A stretch of 64,000 nucleotides of DNA from Arthrobacter sp. FB24 (GTDB lineage: Bacteria > Actinomycetota > Actinomycetes > Actinomycetales > Micrococcaceae): the NCBI RefSeq assembly GCF_000196235.1, contig NC_008537.1, positions 1 to 64,000 of the forward strand. Direction: 5' to 3'. The notes under the pieces are model-generated. The model was not told the origin of the DNA, made no database searches, and saw nothing but the letters and a program-made list of their open reading frames with translations. Shown here in pieces: positions 52,673 to 62,190 of the stretch. A program made the position numbers and the translations under genes. How positions within the stretch are numbered: position 1 is the first letter of the stretch; each line of letters opens with the position of its first letter.

Positions 52673-53422
52673 ATGAGCATTGGCGGATATTTCGCCGAGA
52701 TGGTGCAGTCCGGTGCCTTGTTGGTGGCGATGCCGCTGGCTATGACAGCCGGCGTCGTTTCTTTTATCTCTCCGTGCATCCTTCCGCTGGTGCCGGGGTA
52801 TCTGGGCTATGTCTCCGGTCTGACCGACCCGTCACGGCCGGATAACCGGCGGCGGGTCTTGACCGGCGTGGGTCTTTTCATTCTCGGTTTCGCCGCGGTG
52901 TTCACCCTGTATGGAGCAGCGTTCGGTGTGATCGGCGGCTGGATGGTGCAGTGGCAGGACACGCTGATCCGGGCGCTGGGTGTGTTCGTCGTATTGATGG
53001 GCCTGGTGCTGGTTGGCAGTTTCTCTTTCCTCCAGACCACGCGGAAACTTTCCTTCCGGCCCAGGGCGGGCGTCGCAGGGGCCCCGCTGCTGGGTGTGAT
53101 CTTCGGCCTTGGATGGACCCCGTGCATGGGTCCGACGCTCAGCGCCGTCCTGGCGCTGAGCACGACCACCGGGGACCCCTGGCGCGGTGCCCTGCTGGGT
53201 TTCATCTACTGTCTGGGACTGGGAATTCCGTTTGTCTTGGTGGCACTGGGCCTGAACTGGGTTACCAGGACCCTGGGTTTCATCCGCCGGCACATCCGCA
53301 CGTTCAACATCATTGGCGGTTCGCTGCTCATCCTCGTCGGGCTCCTGATGGTCTCCGGGGTCTGGATGGTCTGGATTTACCAGCTGCAGAACCTCGCCGG
53401 GACCATCACCACCCCGGTATAA
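52673..53422 (+). CDS. ccdA: CcdA/DsbD-like thiol:disulfide transporter
   Basis: 249 residues from ATG 52673 behind GAGGAG. Six helices; Cys pair in [20 protein letters not shown] and [20 protein letters not shown], with the PxxP-like prolines. It passes reductant from cytoplasmic thioredoxin to outer thiol proteins. 17 bases later starts a TlpA-like lipoprotein, its likely partner. Divergent from the ArsR-ATPase operon. Confidence 0.92.
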   Translation: MSIGGYFAEMVQSGALLVAMPLAMTAGVVSFISPCILPLVPGYLGYVSGLTDPSRPDNRRRVLTGVGLFILGFAAVFTLYGAAFGVIGGWMVQWQDTLIRALGVFVVLMGLVLVGSFSFLQTTRKLSFRPRAGVAGAPLLGVIFGLGWTPCMGPTLSAVLALSTTTGDPWRGALLGFIYCLGLGIPFVLVALGLNWVTRTLGFIRRHIRTFNIIGGSLLILVGLLMVSGVWMVWIYQLQNLAGTITTPV

Positions 53423-53439
53423 ACGCAAAGGACTGGATC

Positions 53440-54066
53440 ATGAACGCCTACCGCCCCGCCCCTGCCGCCGGTGCATCCCTGCCCCGCCGGCGCACCCTCC
53501 TGCTGGGCATCGCATCCGGGGCGCTGCTGCTGACCGGTTGTACACCCCCGGATTCCCTGGCTGCCCAAGCCCGGGCCGGGGACAACAAGAACTACATTGC
53601 CGGCGACGGCTCCGTCTCCGAGTACGCGCCCAACGACAGGAGCGCTCCGGTGGAGATGGAGGGCCGGCTCTATGACGGCACCGTCGTCAAGTCCTCTGAT
53701 TGGCGGGGATCGGTGACGGTTCTGAACGTCTGGTACGCCGCGTGCGCACCCTGCCGCACGGAAGCCCCCACGCTGGAGACCCTGTATCAGGAAAACAAAA
53801 GCGACGGAGTGCTGTTCTACGGGATCAACCTGCGCGATACTGCCGCGACGGCCGCCGCCTTCGAACGGACCTTTGGATCAACCTATCCGAGCTTTAACGG
53901 CGCCGACGGGGCTATCTTGCTGGCCTTGTCCGACTACGTTCCCCCGCGCGCGGTCCCCACAACCCTGGTTCTGGACAAACAAGGCAGGGTCGCGGCACGC
54001 GTGCTCGGCATCGCCGAGAAAAGCATCCTGAAAGCCCTCATTAGCAGCGCGCTGAATGAGTCCTGA
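53440..54066 (+). CDS. TlpA/ResA-like thioredoxin lipoprotein
   Basis: 208 residues. RRRTLLLGIASGALLLTGCT gives a twin-Arg start and lipobox (Cys ~34). The thioredoxin fold has SVTVLNVWYAACAPCRTEAP with CxxC (CAPC), VLFYGINLRDTAATAAAFER, and cis-Pro VPPRAVPTTLVLDKQGRVA. It is the membrane-anchored partner of CcdA for reducing exported Cys proteins or heme-binding sites. Confidence 0.93.
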   Translation: MNAYRPAPAAGASLPRRRTLLLGIASGALLLTGCTPPDSLAAQARAGDNKNYIAGDGSVSEYAPNDRSAPVEMEGRLYDGTVVKSSDWRGSVTVLNVWYAACAPCRTEAPTLETLYQENKSDGVLFYGINLRDTAATAAAFERTFGSTYPSFNGADGAILLALSDYVPPRAVPTTLVLDKQGRVAARVLGIAEKSILKALISSALNES

Positions 54067-54518
54067 CAGGCGAACAAAGGGGCGCGGCTCCCAGCCCGCC
54101 GGAGCGCGCTGCCCAACCGAACAAGTGATAGCTAACTACCGATATCTGATATTATGTCGCCCTGTACTCTGCGTATCTCATCAGATGAATCATTCAGGCC
54201 CCTCTCCCGAGGAGTTCCGCGCCAGGCGTTCGAGGCCCCTTGTGCCGCAACGTGCAGGGGTTTTGTCCGAGTCCAGTCGATGTTCCCATCCATACCTGCA
54301 AGAAGAAATGAAGGACAATCCGGAATCCTCCAAGACCAGTGACCTCTCGACTGCGGCGACCAAGAGCGTGTCCGCCTCGGGTCCGCCTGCCACGTCAGTC
54401 CAAAAATGAGGGTGGTCGGAGCTGCGACCCCCTCATCCCGCCCCAGGTTGACACTTACCAATAGATTCATAACTGTTAGCGTATTGACACTACCCGTTAA
54501 ACACGGAACCATTAGCGT
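54067..54518. other. Intergenic region and promoters of the second HTH/nucleotidyltransferase pair
   Basis: About 450 bases. At the right end are two TTGACA boxes (54448 and 54484) and two direct copies of TTAGCGTAT (54476-54484; 54512-54520) spaced 36 bases, the second overlapping the first start codon. They look like regulator sites over tandem promoters. The rest holds no gene. Confidence 0.45.
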
Positions 54519-55208
54519 ATGGATGTAATGCGAGATATAACGGTGGCCGAGGCTGCCGACCGGCTCGGCCGCAGCACGATGTCGATCCACCGTCTGATCC
54601 ACTCAGGCCAGCTGACAACCACCGGGAGGGTGGGTAAAGCCCTGTTGATAGACCGGTCATCCGTTGAGCGTCTGGCCGCCACCGGTACGCGGCCCGGCCG
54701 GGCGTGGACGGCGAAGACAGCGTGGGCCGCCATGGCCCTGCTCTCCGGCCAGAACCCCACCTGGATCTCCTCCTCCGAAAAGTCCCGCCTGAAGAGCCGG
54801 CTCCGCGAGCTTGACGCCGACGCCGTCTGTGTCCTGGCCCGGAACAAGGATAAGACCATCCGCTTCCGCGCTACCCAGGACGGACTGGCCGCGCTGAACA
54901 GCCACCTGATCGCCAGCGGCGCCTCCGCCATGCGGGACGAAACCACCGCTGACACCTTCGGCATGTCCGGCGGCGGCGGGATCGCCGAAGGTTACGTCAT
55001 GGCCGGTGACGCGGCCGCGCTGGCCAATGCCTTCGGCCTGGTCGAAGACCCCGACGGCAACGCCATCATCCACGAGGTCGAGCTGGCCGAGCCTTTCACC
55101 GAAGGCCGGGCGCCGGTCGCCGCGGTCGCGGTGGATCTGATGGGATCCCTGGCCACCCGCGAACGCAGCGCCGGCCGACGCGTCATCGATGAGCTCCTCC
55201 ATGTCTGA
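54519..55208 (+). CDS. HTH protein of AbiEi/antitoxin type
   Basis: 229 residues. N-terminal excisionase/MerR-like HTH (~5-55): ITVAEAADRLGRSTMSIHRL, IHSGQLTTTGRVGKALLIDR. The larger C-terminal part (AWAAMALLSGQNPTWISSSE, AVCVLARNKDKTIRFRATQD, AVDLMGSLATRERSAGRRVI) resembles the helical domain of AbiEi-like antitoxins. No ribosome-binding site precedes ATG 54519 or 54528, so the mRNA may be leaderless. The stop overlaps the nucleotidyltransferase start. Confidence 0.72.
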   Translation: MDVMRDITVAEAADRLGRSTMSIHRLIHSGQLTTTGRVGKALLIDRSSVERLAATGTRPGRAWTAKTAWAAMALLSGQNPTWISSSEKSRLKSRLRELDADAVCVLARNKDKTIRFRATQDGLAALNSHLIASGASAMRDETTADTFGMSGGGGIAEGYVMAGDAAALANAFGLVEDPDGNAIIHEVELAEPFTEGRAPVAAVAVDLMGSLATRERSAGRRVIDELLHV

Positions 55209-56016
55209 GCCGGCCATGGCCGAGGTGGCCACCGCCGACGGCCGCGAAATCTGGGACGTCCCGGTGCCCCCGGGCGGCTGGGGAACCCCGTGGCCGCAGT
55301 GCGTCGAACTGGCCAGGGCGCTGCCCTCAACCCAGTGGACACTGGTCGGCGGCCTTATGGTGCAGCTGCATGCGGCCGCGGCCGGCATGGCCGTTTCCCG
55401 GCCAACGGCTGACGTCGACATCGTGCTGCACATCGAAACAGGGGCGGCCACGACGGCGGCCGTGATGGCAGTCCTGTCCGGGCTGGGCTACACGCTTGAA
55501 AAGTCCATCTCGGATGACGCCCCGGCCCACCGGTTCGTCCGCGGCAAGCAGCAGATCGACGTTATGATCGCCGACCACCTTACCCCGGCCAAGGTTCCCA
55601 GGATCGGGGGACGCAAGCCGTTCCAGGTCGCCGGCGGCACTCAGGCCCTGCAGCGGACCGTGAACTGCCGGATGACAGCCGACGATGACGGGCCGGTGCT
55701 CATCAGCATCCCGAATGCCCTCGGCGCGCTGGTCCTCAAAGGGGCCGCCTACCGCGAAGACTCCCGCGACAAGGACCGGCACCTCGATGACGCCGTCGTC
55801 CTGTGTGCCACCATCAAGTCCCCTCTGGCCGCGGCGGCCCTGATGAAGGGCAGCGACAAGTCACGCATCCTGACGCTGCACAAGGAGCTCGCCGATCCCG
55901 GGCACCGGTCCTGGCAACTGCTGGATTCAGCGGACCGGACTACCGCGATGGATGCGCTCCGGATTTTGGCCGCCAACCACAGCCTCCCGCCGGCCAACCG
56001 GCTCAAGCTCGGCTGA
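55189..56016 (+). CDS. AbiEii-like nucleotidyltransferase (toxin-like)
   Basis: 275 residues (start 55189, or 55201). The nucleotidyltransferase core has STQWTLVGGLMVQLHAAAAG and VSRPTADVDIVLHIETGA with the GG and DxD motifs. DVMIADHLTPAKVPR follows, and KDRHLDDAVVLCATI carries the lysine/aspartate of the second half. Overlap with the HTH gene shows coupling. AbiE-type toxins block growth reversibly and give phage resistance or plasmid maintenance. Activity is inferred. Confidence 0.78.
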   Translation: MSSSMSEPAMAEVATADGREIWDVPVPPGGWGTPWPQCVELARALPSTQWTLVGGLMVQLHAAAAGMAVSRPTADVDIVLHIETGAATTAAVMAVLSGLGYTLEKSISDDAPAHRFVRGKQQIDVMIADHLTPAKVPRIGGRKPFQVAGGTQALQRTVNCRMTADDDGPVLISIPNALGALVLKGAAYREDSRDKDRHLDDAVVLCATIKSPLAAAALMKGSDKSRILTLHKELADPGHRSWQLLDSADRTTAMDALRILAANHSLPPANRLKLG

Positions 56017-56223
56017 GACACGCCGTCGCGGCGGAGGCGGCCACGGCGGCCGGGGCCATCCCGACGACGACGACCACGGCGGCGGCGGCGGCCGTTGTGT
56101 GGTAGGTCCTGTTCAAAGGAACCAGGAGATCGCTTTCAGTTATCCCCCAGCATTGACTCGTGCAGTGGCAGGAGGTCGGACAAGTACCTGGGCCCGCAAC
56201 GATTCGAGAGCGGAAGGAATCAG

Positions 56224-56664
56224 ATGCCGACAACCCCCACATTGAAGACCCGTCTCGGCGTGGGAGCAGCAGCGGTTCTGGCCGCCGGCGCCATGGCCGC
56301 CGCGGCCTTCAGTGCCGCCTCAGCATCCACGACGTCCCCCACCCCGTCGGCAGCTTCGACAGCTGCCCCCTCTGCCCGAGCCAAGACGAGCGCCCACGCC
56401 GGCCTCCACGGCCTCGGCTCTTTCCTGCAGATCAAGGCCTACAGCCAACAGGCAGCCGGTGACCGCGCCACGAGGACAGTAACCGCCCTGCAGAAAAGTT
56501 CTGGACGATTTCACCGTATGCCTGGTGCAGCTCTAAGTGAGAATTGCCCCTCATATGCCGGACCTAACCAAGGGAACCCAACGAAGAAAGGCACGTGTCC
56601 CCGTACGCCCGCTGATCCACTCCCCCCGGTCGGAAGGCCTGGCTTAACCGGCTATTTCCCCTGA
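56224..56664 (+). CDS. Secreted hypothetical protein, possibly truncated
   Basis: 146 residues from ATG 56224 behind GGAAGGAA. A signal peptide (TRLGVGAAAVLAAGAMAAAA, cut near ASA) is followed by a Thr/Ser/Ala-rich stretch and a short globular segment (HGLGSFLQIKAYSQQAAGD). The last 60 residues look out of character (Pro-rich, Cys pair), so the 3' part may be frameshifted from a longer exported protein. Confidence 0.55.
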   Translation: MPTTPTLKTRLGVGAAAVLAAGAMAAAAFSAASASTTSPTPSAASTAAPSARAKTSAHAGLHGLGSFLQIKAYSQQAAGDRATRTVTALQKSSGRFHRMPGAALSENCPSYAGPNQGNPTKKGTCPRTPADPLPPVGRPGLTGYFP

Positions 56665-56702
56665 GGAGGTTGCCGCTGGAGCGGGTACCGGGAGGGGCTG
56701 GG

Positions 56703-57005
56703 CTAGCTTTCACACTCGATGCAGTACGGGTGGCCGTTCTTTTCGCGTGTGAACTGGGAACGGTGCCGGACCAGGAAGCATGAGTAGCAGGTGAACTCGT
56801 CCTCGGCCTGGGGAATCACCTGAACGATCAGTTCCTCGGCGACGAACTCTCCGCCGGGGGTTATGGCGTCATCCAGCGCGTCGGCTTCGTCGAGATCGCG
56901 GACGACGCTTCTGGCATCCGGGGCGTTGGCGGATTGCAGCGCCTCGAGGGAGCGCTCCTGTGATTCCTTGACGTCGGAACGTACTTCGTCGTAATCGGTT
57001 GCCAC
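56703..57005 (-). CDS. DUF4193 protein
   Basis: 100 residues from GTG 57005: ATDYDEVRSDVKESQERSLE, an acidic middle (VVRDLDEADALDDAITPGGE), and a zinc-ribbon tail FTCYSCFLVRHRSQ with HPYCIECES (two CxxC). DUF4193 is a conserved actinobacterial small protein of unknown function, usually a housekeeping chromosomal gene, which argues that this end of the window is chromosome-like. Confidence 0.92.
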   Translation of the reverse strand: MATDYDEVRSDVKESQERSLEALQSANAPDARSVVRDLDEADALDDAITPGGEFVAEELIVQVIPQAEDEFTCYSCFLVRHRSQFTREKNGHPYCIECES

Positions 57006-57212
57006 TGCGGTGATTCTCTTCTCTAACGTTCTTACCGGACGGAAATGCAACCTACACCATCGGACCGGGATTCCCCTCGCGAGGACCGGCGGGCGCCGTC
57101 CGAGAGCCCGACACCTCGACCCGGGTCCTGGCCGGGATGCCCGAGGACCGTGCGTCAGAGCGCTGTTCGGGAGGCCCTGCTGGGCTGCGCGCCGGGCAAA
57201 CCGCCAGGTCAC

Positions 57213-58244
57213 CTAGTCCTCGGTCCAGTCCAGCGCCGCGGTGAGCCGGTCGGCGTCGGGCAGCTCATCGCGAACGTCTGCGGGCAGGGCGTCGTAGGTG
57301 TAGGAGGCCACGGCCATGGGTGAGGTCGCGCGGCCGAGGCTGTAGCGGACGGTGTGGTCGTTCTTGCTGCCGCAGATCAGGATCCCCACTGTGTCTGCGT
57401 GGGTTTCGCGGCGGAGCCTGTCGTCGACGAGGGCAATGTAGGAGTTGAGTTTTCCCGCATATTCGGGCTGGAATTTGCCGGTTTTCAGTTCTACTACGTA
57501 GTACCGGAGCTGCTCGACGTGAAAGAAGAGGAGGTCGATGTAGAAGTCGTCGCCGCCGACGTCGAAGTGGACTTGCCGCCCGACGAACGCGAACCCGGGG
57601 CCCATTTCCCTAAGAGTTTCGGTGATGCGGTCCATGAGAGCCTGCTCGAGGTCCCGTTCTGCGACTTCTCCGGACAGACCAAGGAACTCAAAAGAGTAGG
57701 GGTCCTTGGCCGCCTGCTGGGCTAGCTCCGAGTCTTGCGCAACAAGGTGTTGCGCAAAGTTCGACGGCGCTGACCCCGTGCGCTCGAGAGATTTGTTCAT
57801 GATCATGTTCATCAGGACGTTGCGGGACCAGCCGTATTCGACGGCTTCTGAGGCGTACCAGTCGCGCTTTTCTTGGTCGGCAAGCTTGTCCAGCAGCACG
57901 GTGACGTGGCCCCAGGGCAATTGCGCAACAGGCTGTTGCGCAATTGCACCGCCGTTCCAGGCCCGGGCAAATGTCGTCATGTATTGAACGTTCCGGGCGG
58001 AGAATCCCTTCATCTCCGGGAACTCCGCCCGAAGGTCGTCGGCCAGTCTTTTGATGACGCCACTCCCCCACCCCTGGTGCTCCTGCTGGGCACTGACATC
58101 TTGTCCGATGGACCAGTACAACTCGATCAACTGGGTGTTGACGGTCCGCAGCGCTCTCGTGCGTGCGGCCCGGACCCGGTTCTTGAGCTCTCCGAGCAGG
58201 TCGATGTAGCCCGTGGGGAGGGTGAGGTCACGGGCATCAGTCAT
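57213..58244 (-). CDS. YhcG-family (DUF1016) PDDEXK nuclease
   Basis: 343 residues from ATG 58244. DUF1016 N-terminal domain: ELKNRVRAARTRALRTVNTQ, LIELYWSIGQDVSAQQ, GVIKRLADDLRAEFPEMKGF. The C-terminal PDDEXK nuclease core has DFYIDLLFFHVEQLRYYVVE followed by LKTGKFQPEYAGKLNSYIAL. YhcG proteins occur in mobile islands and beside restriction systems; role unsettled. It follows a broken c-di-AMP riboswitch remnant on the same strand. Confidence 0.9.
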   Translation of the reverse strand: MTDARDLTLPTGYIDLLGELKNRVRAARTRALRTVNTQLIELYWSIGQDVSAQQEHQGWGSGVIKRLADDLRAEFPEMKGFSARNVQYMTTFARAWNGGAIAQQPVAQLPWGHVTVLLDKLADQEKRDWYASEAVEYGWSRNVLMNMIMNKSLERTGSAPSNFAQHLVAQDSELAQQAAKDPYSFEFLGLSGEVAERDLEQALMDRITETLREMGPGFAFVGRQVHFDVGGDDFYIDLLFFHVEQLRYYVVELKTGKFQPEYAGKLNSYIALVDDRLRRETHADTVGILICGSKNDHTVRYSLGRATSPMAVASYTYDALPADVRDELPDADRLTAALDWTED

Positions 58245-58329
58245 AGGTTCGATCCTATCGAGCCGGCCAGGTTGGAAGGGCATCTCCAGCTGGAGCTGCG
58301 GTCCTTAGTGGCTGGACCGTTTTTCGGTT

Positions 58330-58425
58330 TGTTGGCGCTTTGGTTTCCCGTCGCTGCTTGCCACTGACGGCGAACGGATCCCGAGGCAGCGGCAGGGTTA
58401 GGCATTCAGCACGTGAATGGCTTGT
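58330..58425 (-). ncRNA. Partial ydaO (c-di-AMP) riboswitch remnant
   Basis: On the minus strand the leader of the YhcG gene reads ATGCCTAACCCTGCCGCTGC, GGGATCCGTTCGCCG and GACGGGAAACCAAAGCGCC, matching the 5' half of the intact riboswitch at 45.8 kb. The 3' half (CCGAATCC, ACAGCTAAC blocks) is missing and replaced by unrelated sequence, so ligand binding is improbable. Confidence 0.65.
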
Positions 58426-58530
58426 CTCGGCGGCGACGGGCACCGGTCTGACCAGTGACAGCCCCGGGGGAAGCCACATGTGAGTCATGCAGGTCGACGC
58501 GCGAAATGGCAAGAAACGGGCTGCTGCGCT

Positions 58531-59439
58531 TCAGAGGCCGAGAGCGTCAAGCATTGCGTCCTCTTCGTCGTCCGACCCGGCGCGCCGCCGCGTGCGGGAC
58601 GGGTGAAGCGGCCTGTTGGCCGTGACCGGGGCATCCTGTTCAAGTTCCTCGCGCCGCATCCGGGCGTGTTGCTTGGCCGTGTACCCGAAGCCCACGAAGG
58701 CGAGCACGCCGAAGGTGATCCACTGCAGGGCGTAGGAAAGGTTGGACCCCTCCTGCACGGATGGTGGGGTCAATTGCAGCGGCGTTTCATCCGGTCCGGG
58801 AGACTCGGAAGCCATCAGACCATAGCTGCCCGTCATCAGCGGATACGCCAGCTGGCGCGTGTATGCCACCAGTTCGATGCTGGCCAACTGACCCTCGGGC
58901 GCGGCGCGGTCCAATCCGGGCTCCGCGGGCTTCAGCCGCACGACGGCGTCGATGATTCCTTCCGGAGGAGCAGGTACAGCATCGGGATAACCGGGCCTGA
59001 GATTCCCGATGGGCAGCCACCCCCGGTTGATCACGATCGTCTCACCGGAAGCCAGCCGAAAGGGAACCAGGACCTCATACCCGGGCGCGGCATTGTTCGG
59101 CCGGTTTCTGACGATCCGCTGATCGGACGCCAGGTAATGGCCGCGCACCGATACGGGCGTCCACTTGGCTTCGGGCTCAGCTACTTCGAAGTACCTACGG
59201 GCAGATTCGAACGGGACGGGTTCTTTTTCATAGTTCTGTTGGACACGCTGGATCTCGGCCACGGCCTGATTCCGGCGGTCCAATTGCCAGTTTCCCAATC
59301 CGACGCAGGCCGCGGCGAAGAGCGCGGCGAGCCCCAGGATCCCCAGCCACTGCCGGGTCAGAAGGAACGAGTACGTCACTGGCCGGACCGAAGGAGCGCC
59401 CCCGGCACCAGCGCGCCGCGCCTGGCTCCGGCAAGGCAC
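58531..59439 (-). CDS. SURF1-family cytochrome oxidase assembly protein
   Basis: 302 residues starting at GTG 59439. Two transmembrane helices (TRQWLGILGLAALFAAACVG at ~28-48 and ALQWITFGVLAFVGFGYTAK at ~245-265) flank the extracytoplasmic SURF1 domain: GNWQLDRRNQAVAEIQRVQQ, WTPVSVRGHYLASDQRIVRN, GYEVLVPFRLASGETIVINR-GWLP. SURF1 helps insert heme a into cytochrome c oxidase. A typical chromosomal actinobacterial gene. Confidence 0.93.
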   Translation of the reverse strand: MPCRSQARRAGAGGAPSVRPVTYSFLLTRQWLGILGLAALFAAACVGLGNWQLDRRNQAVAEIQRVQQNYEKEPVPFESARRYFEVAEPEAKWTPVSVRGHYLASDQRIVRNRPNNAAPGYEVLVPFRLASGETIVINRGWLPIGNLRPGYPDAVPAPPEGIIDAVVRLKPAEPGLDRAAPEGQLASIELVAYTRQLAYPLMTGSYGLMASESPGPDETPLQLTPPSVQEGSNLSYALQWITFGVLAFVGFGYTAKQHARMRREELEQDAPVTANRPLHPSRTRRRAGSDDEEDAMLDALGL

Positions 59440-59693
59440 GGCCCGCCCGCACCTCGCGCCCGGGAGGATTTTCTGGACCGGGATTTTTCTTCAGTAATGT
59501 CGCAGTGCACACCACCACCCTAGCCGCGGGCCCACCCCTCCCCATCCGCAAGCCAGTTCTGAGAGCCCGAACTGCCCGTGCTCCGATACCGCTGGGAAGG
59601 AGCAGCGGTCATCCCCCGCACACCAGCCGCGAGGAACCGGCCGCGACCGGTATCCGCCGGCCGGTCCGGAGAGCCAGCCGCTAAACTGCCAGG

Positions 59694-59918
59694 GTGCTAA
59701 ATGAATTTTGGAACACCTCGACCGGCTCATACAAAGCGCTCGTATTTGGCGCCATGGGCCTGATCGCGGCCGGGATACTCCTGAACATCGCGGGAAACCT
59801 GTCCCGGATCGATGGCCTGACGGCCGCGTCCCTTCCGGTCATCGGAGTGGGCCTTGTGCTTCACAGCACAGGCGTCGTCATCCGCGGTCAAGGGGTCCGA
59901 AGCCGCCTCCAAAAGTAG
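59694..59918 (+). CDS. DUF3188 small membrane protein
   Basis: 74 residues from GTG 59694: two helices (LVFGAMGLIAAGILLNIAGN; LPVIGVGLVLHSTGVVIRG). The N-terminus MLNEFWNTSTGSYKALVFGA matches the DUF3188 type of Micrococcaceae. Function unknown. Confidence 0.82.
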   Translation: MLNEFWNTSTGSYKALVFGAMGLIAAGILLNIAGNLSRIDGLTAASLPVIGVGLVLHSTGVVIRGQGVRSRLQK

Positions 59919-60193
59919 CCCGGAGGCGGGCGGGCGCCGGGAGCGCCTTCCTGGCCGCCGGGGCCTCCATCCCATCCGGTGCGTGGCCTGGCGTCGGCAT
60001 TCCCGCAGGCTGGACGTCTTGGGCCTTTCCATCGAACAGCCTTTCCCGACGCATAGCCGGGACACCCCCGCGGCAAGCGATTCGCAACAGGACAATGCGG
60101 GCCATGGCCAATATCTTCATTGACGGGGCGCATTCCCAGCGAACCGTAAGGTTCAGGCAGGCATAATAGAGCGGAGCTTCGGTCAACCGCTAT

Positions 60194-62008
60194 TTGACCG
60201 GAGCTTCGCCAATTGAGCGGCGCCAGGGCCCGCGCCCGCCTGTCGCAGTGCTCCACGGGACCGAATGTAGAGGGACTGAAAAAATCGTCTCAGGTGATAC
60301 CCGCGCGCAGACCCCTGTACCTCCTGTCGAGGCCAGCCCGGCCCCTCTGAAACAGCCGGTGTCAGGGACGAGGGGACGGAACCTTGAGGGCTACCGGTGG
60401 ATCCGCCGGCCTCAGGAAGCATTCACGGAAAGCGCCCTGCAGGAACGTCTGCTTGGTGGCATCCGTTCATGGCGCGACTATCCGCCTTCGCTGCGGCTGT
60501 GGTTCTGGCTGATTCCGGCCATCACCGCCGCGATCGGCGGCGTCCTCCGCTTCGTCCGCCTCGACACTCCGCACAGCCTGGTGTTCGACGAAAACTATTA
60601 CGTCAAGGACGCGTACTCGCTGCTGGTGAGCGGGTACGAACGCAGCTGGCCGGACGAGGCCAATGTCTCCTTCAATGCCGGTAACCCCGCCGTGGTGTTG
60701 GACACCCCCCAGTACGTGGTCCACCCGCCGGTCGGCAAGTGGATGATCGCGGCAGGAATGTGGCTGTTCGGGCCCGACAACCCCCTCGGCTGGCGGTTCG
60801 GCGCCGCCTTGACCGGAACGCTGTCCATCCTCATGATCACTCTGATCGCGCAGAAACTCTTCCACTCGCTGACGTTAGGGGCCGTCGCCGGCCTTCTGCT
60901 GGCAGTGGACGGGCACCATCTGGTGATGTCCAGGACCTCCCTGCTGGACATCTTCCTGATGTTCTGGCTCCTCGCTGCTTTCGGGGCGCTCGTGATGGAC
61001 CGCGACGACGGCAGACGCCGGCTCGCCGCCAGGCTGGGGCGCCAGTCCGCCGCTGCCACGGATGGCCGGCCGTCCGTGCTTCAGCTGGTTTCCGGACCGT
61101 GGCTTGGCATCCGCTGGTGGCGCGTCGCGGCGGGAGTCTGCCTGGGCCTGGCCGTGGGCACCAAGTGGTCCGCGTTGTTCTTCCTGGCCGGCTTCGGGCT
61201 CCTGACCGTCTTCTGGGACCTGAGCGCGCGCCGGATCGCGGGCGTCCGCGGCTGGATCACCGGCGGCATCATCAAGGACGGAATTCCTGCTTTCCTGGGC
61301 ATCGTCCCGGTCGCCGTCCTCGTATATGTGTCCACGTGGACCGGCTGGTTCCAGTCGAAGGATGCGTATTTCCGCCAGTGGGCCGACACCAACCCCTCAG
61401 CCCAGTGGGGGTGGATCCCGGGCCCGCTGCGGTCCCTGGCCCACTACCACCTGGAAGCGTACAAGTTCCATCAGGGACTTAGCTCCGACCACCCCTACGA
61501 GGCCAGCGCCTGGAGCTGGCTGGTGATGGGCCGGCCCACGTCGTTTTTCTACGAGTCCCCCAAGCAGGGAAGCCCCGGCTGCGACGTTGCCAGCTGCAGT
61601 TCGGCCATCCTCTCGGTGGGCAATCCCCTGATCTGGTGGAGCGCCACGGTTTCGCTGGTCATCCTGCTGTTCTGGTGGGCCGGGCGCCGCGACTGGCGGG
61701 CCGGCGCTATCCTGGCCGGGGTTGGTGCGGGCTACCTCCCGTGGTTCCTGTACCCGGAACGCACCATGTTCACTTTCTACGCCGTGTCCTTTGAACCATT
61801 TCTGATACTTGCCCTGACCTACTGCCTGGGACTGGTGCTCGGACGGCGGCACGACCCGCTGTGGCGCCGGCGTTCCGGGCTCTACCTCGTGGCATTGTTT
61901 GTGGCCGGAGCAGTGCTGCTCTCGGCGTTCTTCTATCCCGTCTGGACCGGGGAAATCATCCCGTACCAGGACTGGCGCTTCCGGATGTGGATGCCGTCCT
62001 GGATCTAG
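60194..62008 (+). CDS. Dolichyl-phosphate-mannose-protein mannosyltransferase (PMT family)
   Basis: 604 residues (nominal TTG start; the true start may be inside the first 60 codons, before PQEAFTESALQERLLGG). The GT39 first loop has the acidic motif TPHSLVFDENYYVKDAYSLL. Later motifs include VVHPPVGKWMIAAGMWLFGP, RTSLLDIFLMFWLLAAFGAL and WPSFFYESPKQGSPGCDV-like loop residues. About ten helices. It O-mannosylates exported proteins using polyprenyl-phosphate mannose after Sec export, as in Mycobacterium and Micrococcaceae. Confidence 0.92.
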   Translation: MTGASPIERRQGPRPPVAVLHGTECRGTEKIVSGDTRAQTPVPPVEASPAPLKQPVSGTRGRNLEGYRWIRRPQEAFTESALQERLLGGIRSWRDYPPSLRLWFWLIPAITAAIGGVLRFVRLDTPHSLVFDENYYVKDAYSLLVSGYERSWPDEANVSFNAGNPAVVLDTPQYVVHPPVGKWMIAAGMWLFGPDNPLGWRFGAALTGTLSILMITLIAQKLFHSLTLGAVAGLLLAVDGHHLVMSRTSLLDIFLMFWLLAAFGALVMDRDDGRRRLAARLGRQSAAATDGRPSVLQLVSGPWLGIRWWRVAAGVCLGLAVGTKWSALFFLAGFGLLTVFWDLSARRIAGVRGWITGGIIKDGIPAFLGIVPVAVLVYVSTWTGWFQSKDAYFRQWADTNPSAQWGWIPGPLRSLAHYHLEAYKFHQGLSSDHPYEASAWSWLVMGRPTSFFYESPKQGSPGCDVASCSSAILSVGNPLIWWSATVSLVILLFWWAGRRDWRAGAILAGVGAGYLPWFLYPERTMFTFYAVSFEPFLILALTYCLGLVLGRRHDPLWRRRSGLYLVALFVAGAVLLSAFFYPVWTGEIIPYQDWRFRMWMPSWI

Positions 62009-62190
62009 GGCACAAGGCCGGCGACCCCCTAAACCGCAGCAACGCGGCCGGCAGGGGACTTCGCCAACTTGGTAATCTGTTCAGGCGTTCCTGTAACGTC
62101 GCTGGAGGAGGTTAACGCTGCGTGTGCCTCCAGCTTTGCGCCCTGCCGCTTTCGGCGCGGTTGCATCAGCCCCGACTCTCCCAAGGATCC

